NCBI GenBank assembly: GCA_030038475.1
Contig: JASHOU010000213.1
Coordinates: 1-62,944 of the forward strand
Direction of reading: 5' to 3'
DNA length: 62,944 nucleotides
Source: Terriglobales bacterium
GTDB taxonomy: Bacteria > Acidobacteriota > Terriglobia > Terriglobales > Acidobacteriaceae
A model generated the notes under the pieces. That model had not been told where the DNA came from and ran no database searches. It saw only the letters and a list, made by a program, of their open reading frames with translations. Made by a program: the position numbers and the translations under genes. Numbering within the stretch: the first letter of the stretch is position 1; the number at the start of each line of letters is the position of its first letter. Shown here in pieces: positions 29,554-37,462 of the stretch.

Positions 29554-30618
29554 TCACCCTGCGAACCAGTTCACAAACTGCAGAGCCGCGCAGCCTGTCG
29601 CTATGACGTCTAACCTTACGCGTCGGACGGCGAGGCCCTGCATGGCAACCGCGAGAGCTACGGTCAGCCACATGAAGGCTTCGAAATAGTAGTAATAGAA
29701 GGTTAGAGGTTTAATCGCTATTGCCCAGGGCAAGACATGAGCGATGTAAAGAGCGGGCAACAACGGTTTCCTCTGCCAGAGCAGAGTAACGACTGCTGCT
29801 ATCCCCAAGATTGCAATGACCGGATTGCCAAGCAGATACAAAAGGCTCGGCTGCGGCTGTAGCCTGACAATCCAGGACCACCAAGCCTCGCCAAGCCGCG
29901 GATCGCCTTTGGCATACCTATGAAAGTCAAAGATGAACTTATTGGCTGTAAGTAAGTAGCCAGCGGTTCGATGCTCGCGCAGAAGGAGCGGAATCCAGCT
30001 CCCGACATATACAGACAATGCAGTTCCGGCCATTATTGCCGCGCGCGTTATAAAAGAACGACAGTAAATCAGGGCGTAGGCGAGGCACGCGGCAAAGCCG
30101 AACATGCCGCACCAACGCGAGGCAATCGACAGTCCGAATAAGAGGCCGCTACCGACGAACAAGACTGTCTGCTGGGCCTCTTTCTGCACGGCAAGCAGAA
30201 AAATCCATACACCTGCAGCTTCAAAGGCGAGCTCAATGGTCGTGAGCGTGGCAATGCGGCCCATCACAAACCAGAAGCCGTTGACGACGATCAACAACCA
30301 CGCCACGTAGCAGGTGCGCAGGTTGCGAGTCATGGCGAACGTTAGCCCAAACATCGAAAGCGCAAGCAATGCGCCCGCAAGAGCCGAGGGGAAACGCCAC
30401 GCGAATGCAGAGTCGCCGAAAGTTGCGATCGATAAGGCGATGAAGTATTTGGCCAAGGGTGGGTGTTCGGGGTTTATGGATGGCGTTCCGGCGAGAAGGT
30501 TGCGCGCCGCGCCAACGTAAGCGGGTTCGTCGAAGACCATCGGCGCGGCCGATATTCCGATCACGAGAATGGCGAGGCTAATGAAGAACACCATCGCATA
30601 TCGGTTCCGTGCAGCCAT
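29554..30618 (-). CDS. GT39/PMT-like membrane glycosyltransferase
   Basis: Polytopic protein of 354 residues with about nine helices. FDEPAYVGAARNLLAG near residue 30 carries the acidic DE pair of the first external loop, and PEHPPLAKYFIAL is the second family landmark of ArnT/PMT-type transferases that take sugars from polyprenyl phosphate. It lacks the large C-terminal extracytoplasmic domain of longer relatives but ends cleanly. The acceptor is unknown. It runs convergent to the hydroxyacid dehydrogenase, 29 bp apart. Confidence 0.8.
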   Translation of the reverse strand: MAARNRYAMVFFISLAILVIGISAAPMVFDEPAYVGAARNLLAGTPSINPEHPPLAKYFIALSIATFGDSAFAWRFPSALAGALLALSMFGLTFAMTRNLRTCYVAWLLIVVNGFWFVMGRIATLTTIELAFEAAGVWIFLLAVQKEAQQTVLFVGSGLLFGLSIASRWCGMFGFAACLAYALIYCRSFITRAAIMAGTALSVYVGSWIPLLLREHRTAGYLLTANKFIFDFHRYAKGDPRLGEAWWSWIVRLQPQPSLLYLLGNPVIAILGIAAVVTLLWQRKPLLPALYIAHVLPWAIAIKPLTFYYYYFEAFMWLTVALAVAMQGLAVRRVRLDVIATGCAALQFVNWFAG

Positions 30619-30782
30619 TGATCTTAGGGTAGAAGGCTGCGCCGAATTTTCGGTGACTTATGCGAGTTACAACGTATCGAAAGTCACGTCCAACAGGGAA
30701 TCCGCGACGATAAAAAGAAATGGGCTTTTGGCGAGCTCACGGCAGGTTCGCGGGGAGTCGGGACGACACAAACGCTAGACGT

Positions 30783-33008
30783 TCACCGGGTATCGATCCC
30801 GAATCCCAAAAATGCGTTGACTTCGACCGGATCGCTTCCGCGGAATGCGGGACGAAATTTCCAATTGCGCAGAGCCACAAGCAGCTTCGACGTCGTTTCG
30901 GCTGCGCCGGGATCGAGCACGCGAACATCTTTCAGATCGCCGGAGCGGTCGAGGATGCAGGCAAATACAACGTAGGTTGGGTGCAATCCCTGCGGCAGTT
31001 CGTCGCGAATCGCGACAGGCGCAGTCAGGTCGGAGTAAGGGTGCGCGGCGGAGTCGGAATCGGCATATTGCATCACGGCGGTTCCAAGCGAGGTCTCGAG
31101 GTAGATCGAATAGTTAACGCCCTTGAGCTGTCCGTAACGGTTGAAGACGCCTCCGGAGCTGGAGGTCGCCTTGATTGTGTAACCTGGTCCTCCGCGAGCA
31201 TTGGCGGAGGAATGGCCGGGACCGGACGATGGCGCGTCGCCGTTGGGCGCGCCGAAACTCGGGAGAGTGATGGTGGTTGTGCCGCCTTCGACTGAGACTC
31301 CGGGCAAAGCGGGAGAGCCATTCGCTCCGCTGCCCGCGCCGCCTGAACCTGGATAGGGAGAAATGCCGGCGCGAGCGTTGGGATCGGAGCCGAGACCTGC
31401 GCCTGCGTTGGCCTTACCCGCGCCTGAACCAGTTCCCTCGAATCCGCTGCCTGAGCCGTTGCCCTTGCCGATGCTCGATCCGCCTCCGCTGCCGCCGAGA
31501 CCGGTCTTAGCTGTGCCGGAAGGCGACATGGCGAGCGCGCCGGCGCTGGAGTTTGGCAGTCCGACCTTCGATCCGGGCGAGTTCGAGACGACGACCGCTG
31601 AACCAGGAGCGTTTCCTCCGGCGTTCTTTGGCGGAGAAACGGATGAGCCGAGGTCAAGCGGAGAGCCGGTTCCATTGCCCTTGTTGCCGCGCCCGCTGCC
31701 GGCAAGCGATGTTCCGCCGCCGAGACTTGGCGGAGGCGGAACAACTTCGGCTTGGCCGACGAGCGGAGTTGCATCGCGACTTACGCGTCCGCCAGATCCT
31801 TGACCGTTGGTTTGCCCGTCGATGCTGGCTGGCGGAGGAACGACGCGAGCAGCGGGAGCGGTGAAGCCCGACGAGCGTCCGTTGAGCGAGGCTTCGCCGG
31901 ACGCAGATGGCGGTGGAGGAACGGGCTTGGAGCGCAGATCGCCGGTTGCGGTTCGTCCCCAGCTGTTGAGATCGGCGCTGACCTGCGACGGCGGAGGCGC
32001 GACCACAGCGGGAGCGGGCAGCGTGAGTTTGGGCTTCGAGACATCACGTGGCGGCGCAGAAACCGGCGGCGCAACGACGTCGACGGTTTGCGTGAGCGGC
32101 GTGCGCGCGCTGGCGAGATCCTGCGGCGTTTCGCGCGGAGCGGGCGCGACGACATTCGGAGCGAGCGAGGTTGCGGCGCGCATCTTGTCGCGAGAGACAT
32201 TCGGCGCAGGCGCTACGATTTCCGCAGTCAGGCTGGGCGATGTGCGCGTGCTGGTGCGCGAAACATCGGCCGCTGGCGGAATGATGCTGGGAGTCAGCGA
32301 GTCGGCCTTGCGGCTCGCCGACGAAGCCAGCTCGGGCGACGGTGCGACTGCGCTCATTTCAGGCAGCGCAGGCGCGGTGAGCGAGGAACGCAGGCCTTCG
32401 GCCGGAGGCGGTCCAGGATTCGGCTTGAAGGCGAGCAGGTTGGCGACGGCGGAATCGGAATGCGGCAGATTGATCTTCATGCCGGGCGCGTCGACGACCT
32501 TTTCCGCAGGCTTATTGCCGCGTGCGACGCGGATGACCTGCGTACGATGATGAGCCTGCTGACCTCCAGCGCGTCCTGATTTGCCGGACTCTGCGCCGCC
32601 GCGGTCTTGCGTCTGCGGAAGCTCGTCGCCGGAGAAGTAGATGACATCGTGTTGCGGAATGGCCGGTGGAAGCGGGATCTCGAGGCTGGCGAAGCGGGCG
32701 GGAAGCACGATGACGGCGATGAAGAGCAGGCATTCGAGAAGCCAGCAGGCAAGCATTCCGCGATAAGGAAACATGCCAACTGGAGCTTCTCCGGCCAACG
32801 CTTTCGGAGGGCGAATGAGCGCGGGGCCGAGAGCGGATTTGAACTCGTCCCAACGCGAAGACCATTCGACGAGCAAATGCGGCGAATCGAGCAAGAGATC
32901 ATCTACGCGATGATCGGGTCCTTGACGATCGTCTAAGGGACGATCATCGGACCGACGATTCGTCGGTGAAGGATCGGCGCCTTCTGGAATGGTTACGACT
33001 TCGGGCAT
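30783..33008 (-). CDS. TonB-like protein with long Pro/Ser/Gly-rich spacer
   Basis: Inner-membrane anchored protein of about 741 residues with a TonB-type C-terminal fold (TYVVFACILDRSGDLKDVRV and LRNWKFRPAFRGSDPVEVNA). One helix near residue 110 (LACWLLECLLFIAVIVL) is followed by a roughly 450-residue linker of repeated APxVVPPPxS units and then Gly/Ser-rich sequence. Energy transducers span the periplasm this way to drive outer-membrane receptors. No ExbB/ExbD genes are adjacent, so a structural role is possible. The ATG at 33008 (MPEVVTIP) is preferred over the frame extension to 33092. Confidence 0.75.
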   Translation of the reverse strand: MPEVVTIPEGADPSPTNRRSDDRPLDDRQGPDHRVDDLLLDSPHLLVEWSSRWDEFKSALGPALIRPPKALAGEAPVGMFPYRGMLACWLLECLLFIAVIVLPARFASLEIPLPPAIPQHDVIYFSGDELPQTQDRGGAESGKSGRAGGQQAHHRTQVIRVARGNKPAEKVVDAPGMKINLPHSDSAVANLLAFKPNPGPPPAEGLRSSLTAPALPEMSAVAPSPELASSASRKADSLTPSIIPPAADVSRTSTRTSPSLTAEIVAPAPNVSRDKMRAATSLAPNVVAPAPRETPQDLASARTPLTQTVDVVAPPVSAPPRDVSKPKLTLPAPAVVAPPPSQVSADLNSWGRTATGDLRSKPVPPPPSASGEASLNGRSSGFTAPAARVVPPPASIDGQTNGQGSGGRVSRDATPLVGQAEVVPPPPSLGGGTSLAGSGRGNKGNGTGSPLDLGSSVSPPKNAGGNAPGSAVVVSNSPGSKVGLPNSSAGALAMSPSGTAKTGLGGSGGGSSIGKGNGSGSGFEGTGSGAGKANAGAGLGSDPNARAGISPYPGSGGAGSGANGSPALPGVSVEGGTTTITLPSFGAPNGDAPSSGPGHSSANARGGPGYTIKATSSSGGVFNRYGQLKGVNYSIYLETSLGTAVMQYADSDSAAHPYSDLTAPVAIRDELPQGLHPTYVVFACILDRSGDLKDVRVLDPGAAETTSKLLVALRNWKFRPAFRGSDPVEVNAFLGFGIDTR

Positions 33009-33261
33009 TAATTCGCGCTTTGCTTCGTACCGTTTCTGGAGGGGATTGCTTAGAGTAGTGTGCCAGAAAAAGGCTCGGATTTTCGCGGTCACTTCAGTGT
33101 TTTTTTTATATTTTTTGACAGCTCGGAGAAAAGCTGGGCGGAAATTGTTGATTTTCTTCGAAGGCAGTTTTAGCGCGGTATGATTTTACTCGGGACTTTG
33201 TTTACCATTTGGTACTGTCCCCCTACCCCCTCCACTGATCTTTAAAATCAATAACTTAGCT
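33009..33261. other. Left flank of the insertion element
   Basis: About 250 bp between the TonB-like gene and the left end of the insertion element. It contains a long T-rich stretch (33100-33118), the words TACTGTCCCCC and CTACCCCC, and AATCAATAACTTAGCT, one unit of a repeat that continues beyond the element at 35155. No gene is seen. Confidence 0.5.
33255..33261. repeat. Target-site duplication, left copy
   Basis: CTTAGCT directly abuts the left inverted end of the insertion element. The matching copy is at 35154-35160. The unambiguous core is TTAGCT, since the first C could belong to the right inverted end. Confidence 0.7.
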
Positions 33262-33287
33262 GGGCAATAATTGACTAGGCTAACCCA
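33262..33287 (+). repeat. Left terminal inverted repeat
   Basis: Begins GGGCAATAATTGAC and ends GGCTAACCCA. It matches the complement of 35129-35154 at 21 of 26 positions. Confidence 0.75.
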
Positions 33288-33457
33288 AATATCACCGGCG
33301 CTTCAGTGAGAATTCCAGTATCAGGTCGGGCACGAGGCGAGCGCGCCAATCATCCCATCGGCTGGCGAGGACGTTTAATAGGGCACCCTAGGTGTCACGG
33401 GTCACCTAGTCGCAAACCGATGGCAGCGGGTTTTCGTCCATGCCCGACCTTCAGGAT

Positions 33458-33463
33458 TATAAT
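33458..33463 (+). promoter_or_regulatory. -10 box (TATAAT) of the passenger mini-genes
   Basis: A perfect TATAAT ends 8 nt before the ATG of the 55-residue gene. Transcription would begin at or next to the start codon, giving a leaderless message. No clear -35 is present. Confidence 0.45.
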
Positions 33464-33471
33464 GCGGGAAG

Positions 33472-33639
33472 ATGGCGAATTCAGAGCAATCCCTTCCCAA
33501 CGCGACGGCCTTCAACAACGCACTCCGACAAGTTCTGCGCGTCTCCAAATCTGATCTGAAAGAAATGCTCGCGGAAGAAAAACGAGTGAATGAAGGCAAA
33601 CCGAAACGCGGGCCTAAACCTCATAGGAAAAATGCATGA
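33472..33639 (+). CDS. Tiny basic-tailed passenger protein (55 aa)
   Basis: Reads MANSEQSLPNATAFNNALRQ, then VLRVSKSDLKEMLAEEKRVN and a basic tail EGKPKRGPKPHRKNA. The centre is a predicted amphipathic helix with a VSKSDL turn. It lies entirely inside the insertion element and overlaps the next gene by ATGA, which supports translation. I do not recognise the family. A small DNA- or RNA-binding protein, or one partner of a toxin-antitoxin pair, would fit, but this is inference. Confidence 0.6.
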   Translation: MANSEQSLPNATAFNNALRQVLRVSKSDLKEMLAEEKRVNEGKPKRGPKPHRKNA

Positions 33640-33788
33640 AGGTTTACTGGTGGCAAGGCGGAGTGCACATTGAACCGGAAACGGCAGAAGAAGGACAAGC
33701 TCTGAAACTGCTTTATCGCACAGCCAAAAGATTCTCATTGAGTGGCGAAGATGGGGATCATGGTCAAAAGTTACTGGAGAGAGTTTAA
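33636..33788 (+). CDS. Tiny passenger protein (50 aa)
   Basis: Starts in the ATGA overlap with the previous mini-gene. It reads MKVYWWQGGVHIEPETAEEG followed by QALKLLYRTAKRFSLSGEDG and ends GQKLLERV. A short beta-hairpin then a helix is predicted by eye. It is acidic where its partner is basic, so the two could form a complex. The last 18 nt overlap the convergent end of the Cas2-like gene. Family unknown. Confidence 0.55.
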   Translation: MKVYWWQGGVHIEPETAEEGQALKLLYRTAKRFSLSGEDGDHGQKLLERV

Positions 33789-34079
33789 ATCTCTTGCGTA
33801 CTTCGTCATCAAAAGTTTGAAGTCGTCACCCTCAATAAGAAGCTTATCCCAGTTAGCCATTCCGATCACTTCAATTACCAATATGCGGTCACGATGATTC
33901 AGAAATGGTTGAAGCCGTCCATAAATTTCCTTGTGATCATCAGACCTAGCAGGAACCATCCAAACTGTTTGCAAAATTCTTTTCCCATGTAAGGTTCTCA
34001 GCGACTCGAAAAAAGGTTCATAGTCAAAGGAATCGCCGTTCACGATGTCATACGCCACAAGGTAGACTGAAGTCTTCAA
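33771..34079 (-). CDS. Cas2/VapD-fold small protein in the insertion element
   Basis: 102-residue protein resembling stand-alone Cas2-like ferredoxin-fold proteins. Beta-1 VYLVAYDIVNG ends in the conserved Asp; then come a helix (YEPFFESLRTLHG), RILQTVWMVPARSDD, another helix and DRILVIEVIGMANWD. Cas2 and VapD relatives include metal-dependent nucleases and toxins. The TTG start at 34079 has a perfect AAGGAG 7 nt upstream. It lies 39 bp downstream of the transposase on the same strand, so they are probably co-transcribed. No CRISPR array or Cas1 is nearby. Confidence 0.7.
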   Translation of the reverse strand: MKTSVYLVAYDIVNGDSFDYEPFFESLRTLHGKRILQTVWMVPARSDDHKEIYGRLQPFLNHRDRILVIEVIGMANWDKLLIEGDDFKLLMTKYARDLNSLQ

Positions 34080-34118
34080 TGTTTTTCTCCTTTTGGTCCG
34101 CGCTTTTTATATCTGGGA

Positions 34119-35105
34119 TTACGCAGGACTCGCTACGGGTTTTCCAGTCAATTCAGCAAACGTGAGACGCTTCCCTGCTACTTGCGAAAGAGCCAAAAGA
34201 AATCGGTCGGAATCCGTCAATGGATTGTCCTTCGTGGCGCGATTGTTGAAACGAAAAACCTGTTCGTCGATGTAACGCTCTAAGTGGAACGGCTCGACTG
34301 CGACATAGGTTCCCTTCAATCCGCGTTTCAGAAGACTCCAGAAATTCTCTAGCCCATTTGTATGTACACGGCCATTGACGTAAGTTTCGGCGTGGTTCAC
34401 AACATCGTGCACGTAGCGCCATTTGAGTTTGTCATATCCCACGGCATCATCGGTGAAAACTTGCGTGCCATACTTTACGTTGCGAAGAACTTCGTTTTGT
34501 AATGTCTCCCGCTTGATGTCAGGCACTACAGTGGCGCGCACCTTGCGTTCGTCGCGGTCAAGCATTCCCTGTACGATGGCCTTGCCCGTCCATCCGCCAG
34601 CGTGTCCGCTTGCGGCGGCGAAACGTTCACGCCGATCCCGGTGCATGTTCTTGAGTTTTCCGCCGACGAAAGTTTCATCGACTTCGACGCCGTTGCTCTC
34701 TTTTCCGCCGAGCTTCGTTCCCATTGTCCCGGTTTTCAAGGCGAGTCGGAGACGATGCAGCATAAACCATGCCGACTTCTGTGATACTCCAAGGTTGCGG
34801 TGAATCTCGTAGGAGCTAATCCCGTTCTTGCAGCCAATCAGCATCCAAAGAGCGGGCAGCCACTTTTGCAGCGGGATCGGGGAGTCCTCGAAGATCGTCT
34901 CGACCTTGACGGAGAACTGGCGACGGCACGTGCGACACTTCCAACGCTTCTGAGTTTTGATGTAGTAGGGGTTTTTGGCGTCGTCCAGATGGCAATCAGG
35001 GCAGCGCGGTCCATCGGGCCAGCGCATGGCAGCCACGGCGTCTATGCAAACCTGTTCGTCGCTAAAGTATTGAATTGCTTGCTGTAAAGTCTGTGGGCTG
35101 TCCAT
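34119..35105 (-). CDS. IS1595-family (ISXO2-like) transposase
   Basis: 328-residue DDE-type transposase. The N-terminus has a zinc ribbon (CPDC near residue 35 and CRTC near 58), then a helix-turn-helix-like stretch (SSYEIHRNLGVSQKSAW). The ISXO2 core carries Asp in VEVDETFVGGK, Asp in VFTDDAVGYD, and the Asn/Lys segment HTNGLENFWSLLKRG that replaces the usual Glu. No frameshift or stop is seen, and the inverted ends are recognisable, so the element may be functional. Confidence 0.93.
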   Translation of the reverse strand: MDSPQTLQQAIQYFSDEQVCIDAVAAMRWPDGPRCPDCHLDDAKNPYYIKTQKRWKCRTCRRQFSVKVETIFEDSPIPLQKWLPALWMLIGCKNGISSYEIHRNLGVSQKSAWFMLHRLRLALKTGTMGTKLGGKESNGVEVDETFVGGKLKNMHRDRRERFAAASGHAGGWTGKAIVQGMLDRDERKVRATVVPDIKRETLQNEVLRNVKYGTQVFTDDAVGYDKLKWRYVHDVVNHAETYVNGRVHTNGLENFWSLLKRGLKGTYVAVEPFHLERYIDEQVFRFNNRATKDNPLTDSDRFLLALSQVAGKRLTFAELTGKPVASPA

Positions 35106-35128
35106 GCCAACAATATAGCAAATTGGCG

Positions 35129-35154
35129 TGGGTTAGTCAAGTTAATTTATGCCC
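35129..35154 (-). repeat. Right terminal inverted repeat
   Basis: Reads TGGGTTAGTCAAG then TTAATTTATGCCC on the plus strand. Its complement begins GGGCATAAATTAAC and matches the left end. Confidence 0.75.
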
Positions 35155-35232
35155 TTAGCTGAAAAAATTTCGCCAAAATATTGGGGAATAAAGACTTATA
35201 TGCAAAATATTACGGAATAAGGAGTTAGCGAT
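35155..35232. repeat. About 30-bp AAAATATT...GAATAA...TTAG repeat units
   Basis: Two adjacent units share AAAATATT (35175 and 35204, spacing 29) followed by GGAATAA-GA-TTA. A third unit (35340-35367) repeats AAAATATT...GGAATGGAGTTAGC. The insertion element landed in the TTAGCT of this repeat, because AATCAATAACTTAGCT continues on its left side. Confidence 0.6.
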
Positions 35233-35329
35233 CATCCACTGGCTTCAGCGATGGCTTCGGCCGAGAGTGCCCACGAAGAATCAATCACTTAGCTGGCACT
35301 TCTCCCACGAAATGGAGATTAGTCCGCCA

Positions 35330-35357
35330 CATTCCTCTCAAAATATTGAGAGGAATG
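35330..35357. repeat. 11-bp perfect palindrome
   Basis: CATTCCTCTCA and TGAGAGGAATG pair perfectly around AAATAT. No T tract follows on either side, so it is not a typical terminator. It overlaps the third AAAATATT repeat unit. Confidence 0.7.
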
Positions 35358-35553
35358 GAGTTAGCTGCAAAAGTCCGAAACTTTGCGCGGGCAGCGGTTG
35401 GAAATCCCGTCGCCCCAGCTCTGGTTGTCAAGGAGCGAATCGTGCTCGAGCAGCAATTTGTTTGCTCTGAATTAATTTTAGCAGGCGAGTCAAGTGTATC
35501 TTGCACCGGTGCTCAAGGGCTCGGAAGGGATGGTTTCTCGCAGCCAAAGCGGC

Positions 35554-36978
35554 CTACGGTGGGAACGGGCAGAAGTGCTTTTCTTGTGCAACCATCCCGC
35601 ACGGCTTGCTCGCCTCGTCGCGAGGCGGTTGCAACGTAACTCCAGGGCAATCATCGGAGGTGACGTCTTCCGGGCTTCGCGAACCAACCCAGAGCAGGAT
35701 CGTGTCCCGCGGTACCTCGGCATCCAGGACGTAGCGACTGCGGTGTTTTATTCCAACCCCGGTGAGGACCTCCAGAAGTGCCGTTCTTTCCGCTCGCTCT
35801 ATTGTGACGTTGTCGGAGGAGAGCTGTACGTCAAGTAGCCCATCGTATGAGGGTGGCAACTTCCGCGGCCCGGCGACGTCCCATTTGGCTTGACGCAATA
35901 CGTCGCCCAGTTCTTCCGCGAATCTCCAAGTATCGTCCCCGCTGCTGCTAGCTAGCAGTGAGATTCTCGTGCCGGAGTACTTGGAGAGTCCGCGAATCAT
36001 ATGGATCCTTTGATACTCCCAGATGTGCCGGGTTTCTGACTGACCCTCGACTCCCGGTTTAGGTGAAAGCTTCCTCAGCTGCTGCATTACTAGCGAGCCG
36101 TCTGGGCGCTGGATATTGAAGGCGGAGGAAACCATTTTCCGTGTAATTTCCTCAGGGATGTCTAGCGAGCTGCACACTTCCGGCGAGTCTGAGGCCAAGG
36201 TGTACGAGGATGGCATGTTAAAGTCGCGGCACTCGAAGACGAGTTTACCGCCGACCGATACTTCAGTGGCGCGTTGCAGTTTTCCTCTTGCGCTCGTAAC
36301 GATTAGGCGCTGGGTTATCTTCTCGTCTCCAGATGTGATGGTGAATGTGTAGTCTTCTCTCCACGGATTGGCCGGATTCCACCATATATACTTCGGGTTC
36401 GCTGGATCGGGTGCTCCGGGCGGGATCTCTGCGTACTGCGTCACGTTGCCTTGTTTGGCGTCTCGATCCAATAACGCAATTTCTGCGTTTTGTAGTGCCC
36501 TCGCGCCTTTATGCGTCACCACAAATGCTCTTCGCTCGCAGTCCACTAAGTCTTGTCCCGGCATAAGCAATATGAACGATGGCCTAACTGTTAGATAGAA
36601 AGTTTTCGTTAGCTGCGCGTGTACAAGCACCACAATCGTACCGACAACAATGACACTCGCGAGTATCTTTTTTAGATTGTTAAAATGGGCGATAACCTCC
36701 CACTTCCAAATGATACGTATCGTCAGAAGGGCGATGGCAATCCAGCACAGGACGGCCCACCAGAAGTTCGCCTGGATGCCCGTTAGGGCTATAGCCACCT
36801 GCACGAGGAAGAGAATGAGAACCAGCGATACTTCGAGGTGCGTAAGTCCGAATCTGTCTCCCCTCGCGTTGACGGGTTCGCCGACTAGCCAATTCTTCGA
36901 TTGCCTCAGTTTCGGCTTTGAGTGAATCAGAATACCCTCCCATAGGTTTTTGAGGGTGTTGACGTAGTAGTGCCACAT
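35554..36978 (-). CDS. Membrane-anchored protein of unknown function
   Basis: 474 residues. Three hydrophobic segments lie near residues 48-122 (VSLVLILFLVQVAIALTGI, FWWAVLCWIAIALLTIRII, ILASVIVVGTIVVLVHA). A long soluble part follows with a beta-rich region and then a domain around 345-445 (RISLLASSSGDDTWRFAEEL through DTILLWVGSRSPED). That last domain, an alternating fold ending in a hydrophobic strand and VG, occurs in many accessory membrane proteins as an uncharacterised module. The gene sits next to the insertion element. I do not assign a function. Confidence 0.65.
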   Translation of the reverse strand: MWHYYVNTLKNLWEGILIHSKPKLRQSKNWLVGEPVNARGDRFGLTHLEVSLVLILFLVQVAIALTGIQANFWWAVLCWIAIALLTIRIIWKWEVIAHFNNLKKILASVIVVGTIVVLVHAQLTKTFYLTVRPSFILLMPGQDLVDCERRAFVVTHKGARALQNAEIALLDRDAKQGNVTQYAEIPPGAPDPANPKYIWWNPANPWREDYTFTITSGDEKITQRLIVTSARGKLQRATEVSVGGKLVFECRDFNMPSSYTLASDSPEVCSSLDIPEEITRKMVSSAFNIQRPDGSLVMQQLRKLSPKPGVEGQSETRHIWEYQRIHMIRGLSKYSGTRISLLASSSGDDTWRFAEELGDVLRQAKWDVAGPRKLPPSYDGLLDVQLSSDNVTIERAERTALLEVLTGVGIKHRSRYVLDAEVPRDTILLWVGSRSPEDVTSDDCPGVTLQPPRDEASKPCGMVAQEKHFCPFPP

Positions 36979-37037
36979 GGCGATAGATATGCTAGCGGAA
37001 TGGCCAGGTTGTGCCTAGCGTGTACTGGGCAGGGCGC

Positions 37038-37433
37038 TCAGGCGGCTTCGGTGTGGATGGGGTGCTCGAGGAAAATGTCGACGTGGTCGCCGAGGAGGGT
37101 TTGGGATTCGCGGATGGTTCCGGTGGGAAGCTCCAACACGGAAGCGGCTTGAATGCGCACGGCGGCCATGCGCCAGGGCTTGAGGTCCTCTTCGATGTGG
37201 ATGACGATGCGGTCGCGGTCGAGGTAAACGGCGTCGATGGGGAAGCGCATGGCAAAGGTGTGGATGCCGCGGGAGGGATTGATCCAGAGTCCCTGGCCGC
37301 GGGTGAAGCGGGAGGCGTCGGTGGCCATGAGGCCGCGAAAACGGGACCAGTGGGTGCGCGCGATGAGGAGATCGGTGGCGAGATAGGTTTGGCGGGTGCG
37401 GTTAAAGGCGTATCCTTTGGGCCCGCGGGGCAT
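37038..37433 (-). CDS. DUF192 family protein
   Basis: 131-residue small beta-rich protein of the DUF192 family. Landmarks are ARTHWSRFRGLMATD, QGLWINPSRGIHTFAMRFPI and the terminal GDHVDIFLEHP. Its role is unknown. The C-terminal end lies 60 bp from the preceding membrane-protein start. It is the last gene of the tadC/tadB/cpaF strand and is separated from tadC by an inverted repeat; DUF192 genes are often found near Tad or flagellar loci. Confidence 0.85.
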   Translation of the reverse strand: MPRGPKGYAFNRTRQTYLATDLLIARTHWSRFRGLMATDASRFTRGQGLWINPSRGIHTFAMRFPIDAVYLDRDRIVIHIEEDLKPWRMAAVRIQAASVLELPTGTIRESQTLLGDHVDIFLEHPIHTEAA

Positions 37434-37462
37434 GATGGCTCCCAGTGGTTAGTGGTTAGTTA

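Larger units (their letters stand above)
33262..35154 (-). mobile_element. IS1595-type insertion element with passenger genes
   Basis: Complete 1893-bp element. The left end (33262-33287) and the reverse complement of the right end (35129-35154) match at 21 of 26 positions, sharing GGGCA and CTAACCCA. A TTAGCT repeat flanks both ends. Inside are an ISXO2-type transposase, a co-oriented Cas2/VapD-fold protein, and two tiny coupled genes on the other strand. It sits in a non-coding repeat, so it disrupts no gene. Confidence 0.8.
35106..35553. other. Right end of the insertion element and repeat-rich gap
   Basis: The first 49 bp belong to the element. Beyond it are A/T-rich repeat units (35155-35232), a further unit at 35279-35296 and a palindrome at 35330-35357. 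Open frames here have no recognisable family. The composition is more AT-rich than the neighbours. Confidence 0.5.

Noticed and set aside
31752-32579. Plus-strand frames opposite the TonB-like linker
   Set aside because: The Pro/Ser/Gly repeats of the linker create long Arg/Ala-rich antisense frames with no biological sense.
33771-34079. CRISPR locus suggested by the Cas2-like gene
   Set aside because: There are no regularly spaced repeats with unique spacers and no other cas gene in the window.
33246-35296. 18-bp AATCAAT(A/C)ACTTAGCTGG repeats as ends of a mobile unit
   Set aside because: With one mismatch such a match is expected about once by chance in a window of this size, and the true ends are defined better by the 26-bp inverted repeats and TTAGCT. 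It is more likely a unit of the host repeat array.
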